A stretch of DNA of 42,145 nt, from positions 1 through 42,145 of the forward strand of contig JABXGS010000108.1 in the NCBI GenBank assembly GCA_016550425.1. Reading direction: 5' to 3'. The notes under the pieces were generated by a model. The model was given only the letters and a program-made list of their open reading frames with translations. It searched no databases and was not told the origin of the DNA. Positions within the stretch are counted from its first letter, which is position 1. Each line of letters starts with the position of its first letter. The position numbers were made by a program, and so were the translations under genes. Shown one piece after another: positions 39,741 to 42,145 of this stretch. The DNA is from an archaeon (GTDB taxonomy: Archaea; Asgardarchaeota; Hermodarchaeia; Hermodarchaeales; Hermodarchaeaceae).

Positions 39741-42145
39741 ATGGGGAATATGAAAATACGTCTGTTGACAGCAATCTTGTTTTTCGCCTTCATATCCTTT
39801 GGTTCATTTTCAGAGAATCCAATTTCTCCTGTCTACGGTAGTGCTCCGCCTAATTCACCATATACTGGAAGTGGGGGGTCAATCAATGTTTTTGAGTTTG
39901 CTCGCAATGATAGTGCAAGTTTTACTGATGGAATCAACTCTACAACTTTCGATTATGATGCTAGTTGGTTTTACCCGGGTTATAGCGGATATCAACTAGT
40001 TACAAGTGTTTCAAATCTCATCCGAACGGAAGATCCAATTCCTAACGGCGATTTTGATAAGTATAATGAAGATTTTCACATTGCTGGCAGTGATATCGAT
40101 CAAGAAGTACAGAATTGGACACTGACCCAAAATGGTAAGGTTCCTTACAACGACGCCAACCGAATTATCGACAGTATCGATAATAATACAGGAGGGACCA
40201 CCGGAGATTGTATGGATATTACCCTGCGCTATTGGTGGACACGATTAACCACCGCAATCGCCTATCTTGAAAGCGAATTTGAATACACGTCAGCAATCTC
40301 TCCATCAAACCTCAACTTCTCGTTTGATATCAAATTCTCTAATGATATTACTCAACAGAGCTGGCTCTTTGTGAATGTAACTCTGGAATATCAAGCCTCG
40401 ATCATTGCTAGCTGGCAACAAAATACTAGTAGTTATCATCCAACGAGTTGGGACCATCACTCAATGACCACCACTCCAATTAATGGCACGGCCACTCTTC
40501 GAATAACAGTGAAAAAGGAAGGTGGATCTAAATGGAGTTCCGTTGATGGGCACATCTACTTTGATAATTTTCAGTATGTCTTGAAAACTCCAAGTAAACC
40601 GAGTGAGGTTTCACTCACACTGAATGATGAATCCATTTCAGATACTGGTGCCCAAACTGGAAGTATAACCATCTATGCAGATCCTGCTAGTCGTGAAGAA
40701 ACCCCTCTTGTGGATTGCTGGTCCACAACTCAAAACTTCCAATTCAATTCCTCCTTCACTATCACCTTTGACTATTCATATTCGATGTATATCAAGCACC
40801 AATCCTCAACCCAAGCGACAACCACCTTTTCTGCTCCAGTAGATGCCAATCCAATTTGGGAAATAAACTACACAAGCAATCAACCTCCAAGTGGACATAC
40901 CGGCTATTCCTTTGGAGTTTATCTTGAATCCTTGTGGAGCTTAAGTGAAGTAAAAAATGAAACAGGACAATCGATAACTGCCTACAGCTATAATTCTTCT
41001 AGTCGGTTCGTGAAATTAGATGACGATGTCGTTCAATCTGACCAAGTATATTCGATTTATGCCATAAGTCTCAATTATATTCTCCAAGTATTCCTTCAAA
41101 AGAGTTCAAACGGTGTGAATGGTTGGGCCAATGTAAGTTCAGGAGAATATTTTGTTTCGAATGACTGGATTCGCCTTAAGGCTCAATTACGTCCATTCGG
41201 AGCCACAGGAAACTTTGCGAATATCACTTTCTTTTACCCGAACCAAACTCTATGGAAATCTGAAACCTCACCAACATTCCATGATCAAAATGAGACATTG
41301 ACAAGTTCTGGTTGGAAAATACCCAGTATCCAGGAAATGGATGCCGGAAGTGCATGGCTCGCAACGGTGGCTTTTCATAATGCCACTCAGTGCGGTATGC
41401 GAAAAGAAGCATTTACAGTTGTTATTCCAAGTCGAGCAACTAAAATCTCCCCGGTCAACCAACAACGAGTAATATGGGATGATACAGTTCTTGTTAATGT
41501 TACCTGGCAGAATAATGACACTTTAGACTTTATCACGGACGCTTCAGCCCGCCTTCGCTATATTGATCGCAATTTCCAAGTGCAATATGAATCAATGACA
41601 CCAAATGGATACGGCGCATATTCACTGCTTTTTGATACCGATTCAATCAGTCCGAGTCAGACAGCAGAAGTCTATGTAGAACTCTTCCGGTATGGATATG
41701 TGAATGCTACTTATGATACTGGCACACACCTATCCCTAACCATCAATCTAGTCAATGATTTAGAGTATGTCATGATTAAACCTACTCAATTGACTGGACC
41801 TAATGAATACACAGCAGAAACGACCCGAGATCAAGGGTATACAAGTCAAGTGCGTTTTTATGATCCATATTTTAGTACATATGTTCGAAATGACTCGGGA
41901 ATTTGGAAGGATAACGTTCGTGTCAATTACACCTATTATGAAGACCCTGCTGATGAGACAAGCTGGACCCTCATTGGAACTGGAGATTTCGTCCCCGATG
42001 GAGTAGATCCTACAGTCTTCATCTGGTATGATTCGTCATATGGAGATGTTGAAGCAGTCAAATATGTTGTAACTATGCGTGTTGTCGGTTCTTATAGCTG
42101 GGAGTATGAATGGCAAAACTTCACTATAATCATTAGAATTGTTTC
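39741..42145 (+). CDS. Large secreted surface protein (3' truncated)
   Basis: The frame is open from ATG 39741 to the window end, giving at least 801 residues without a stop. It begins with a signal peptide (MGNMKIRLLTAILFFAFISF, then a likely cut near Ser-Phe-Ser). The rest is beta-rich and full of N-x-S/T sequons, Tyr, Trp and Thr, with few cysteines. The block PIPNGDFDKYNEDF through IYFDNFQYVLK (about residues 112-285) looks like a galactose-binding or carbohydrate-binding sandwich (starts NGDF, ends DNF). Later parts look like repeated Ig-like domains. It is probably an S-layer or adhesin-type protein; its C-terminal anchor lies beyond the window. Confidence 0.85.
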   Translation, partial: MGNMKIRLLTAILFFAFISFGSFSENPISPVYGSAPPNSPYTGSGGSINVFEFARNDSASFTDGINSTTFDYDASWFYPGYSGYQLVTSVSNLIRTEDPIPNGDFDKYNEDFHIAGSDIDQEVQNWTLTQNGKVPYNDANRIIDSIDNNTGGTTGDCMDITLRYWWTRLTTAIAYLESEFEYTSAISPSNLNFSFDIKFSNDITQQSWLFVNVTLEYQASIIASWQQNTSSYHPTSWDHHSMTTTPINGTATLRITVKKEGGSKWSSVDGHIYFDNFQYVLKTPSKPSEVSLTLNDESISDTGAQTGSITIYADPASREETPLVDCWSTTQNFQFNSSFTITFDYSYSMYIKHQSSTQATTTFSAPVDANPIWEINYTSNQPPSGHTGYSFGVYLESLWSLSEVKNETGQSITAYSYNSSSRFVKLDDDVVQSDQVYSIYAISLNYILQVFLQKSSNGVNGWANVSSGEYFVSNDWIRLKAQLRPFGATGNFANITFFYPNQTLWKSETSPTFHDQNETLTSSGWKIPSIQEMDAGSAWLATVAFHNATQCGMRKEAFTVVIPSRATKISPVNQQRVIWDDTVLVNVTWQNNDTLDFITDASARLRYIDRNFQVQYESMTPNGYGAYSLLFDTDSISPSQTAEVYVELFRYGYVNATYDTGTHLSLTINLVNDLEYVMIKPTQLTGPNEYTAETTRDQGYTSQVRFYDPYFSTYVRNDSGIWKDNVRVNYTYYEDPADETSWTLIGTGDFVPDGVDPTVFIWYDSSYGDVEAVKYVVTMRVVGSYSWEYEWQNFTIIIRIV

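Noticed and set aside
1..42145. CRISPR array, IS element or integrase
   Set aside because: No regularly spaced repeats, transposase motifs or attachment-site duplications were seen in reading both strands.

Overview
The window looks archaeal. It has Lrp/AsnC-type and PadR-type regulators, a DUF99 (UPF0215) protein, MoaB-like CinA, a single-domain FMN glutamate synthase, NadA/NadC/NadE, TATA-like boxes upstream of several genes, Shine-Dalgarno motifs (GAGGT, GGAGG, GGTGA) close to many starts, and N-glycosylation-rich surface proteins, one ending in a proline/glycine motif, a membrane segment and RRR. Membrane-tethered treble-clef zinc fingers, a C2H2 finger on a membrane protein and the IPGF-type C-terminal anchor would fit an Asgard archaeon, but no marker gene here proves that. 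No rRNA, tRNA, CRISPR array, transposase or phage gene was recognised.

Layout. 1-824: 3' end of a coiled-coil protein. 910-3140: M20-like protein with a degenerate metal site, overlapping a CinA-like gene. 3183-5319: small protein, Lrp regulator, Maf pyrophosphatase, DUF99 protein. 5434-6770: two tandem paralogues built from a repeated ~55-residue module. 6813-11018: glutamate dehydrogenase, a membrane zinc-finger protein, an FMN glutamate synthase-like protein and a dodecin. 11170-14206: a cysteine-rich iron-sulfur protein and a three-gene ABC operon. 14361-17512: nadA-nadC-nadE plus a DUF2085 membrane protein. 17524-19538: HEAT-repeat protein and a zinc-ribbon/Lrp fusion regulator. 19539-20138: gene-poor stretch with hairpins. 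20172-21739: tandem 7-TM paralogues. 21959-23656: surface-anchored alkaline phosphatase. 23741-24034: candidate structured RNA ending in a hairpin and T-run. 24159-28242: small membrane protein and two large double-HTH paralogous regulators around a small ORF. 28264-29152: a gene-poor stretch, possibly a decayed gene. 29153-31072: small ferredoxin, RidA, nitronate monooxygenase-like enzyme. 31079-34629: membrane beta-propeller protein with a C2H2 finger, and two 4-TM paralogues around a secreted protein. 34709-35815: two tandem GNAT acetyltransferases. 35817-38465: PadR-regulated ABC-2 exporter. 38587-39558: PfkB kinase. 39741-end: large surface protein running off the window.

Functional themes. 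Nitrogen and redox metabolism is represented by GDH, the glutamate synthase-like protein, RidA, the nitronate monooxygenase-like enzyme and ferredoxins. NAD is made by nadACE, with no aspartate oxidase or dehydrogenase in the window. The cell surface is represented by the phosphatase, the propeller receptor and the giant secreted protein. Tandem duplication is a repeated theme: five gene pairs (repeat-module proteins, 7-TM, double-HTH, 4-TM, GNAT). Several genes end in a hairpin next to the stop codon with a T-run after it, like bacterial intrinsic terminators.
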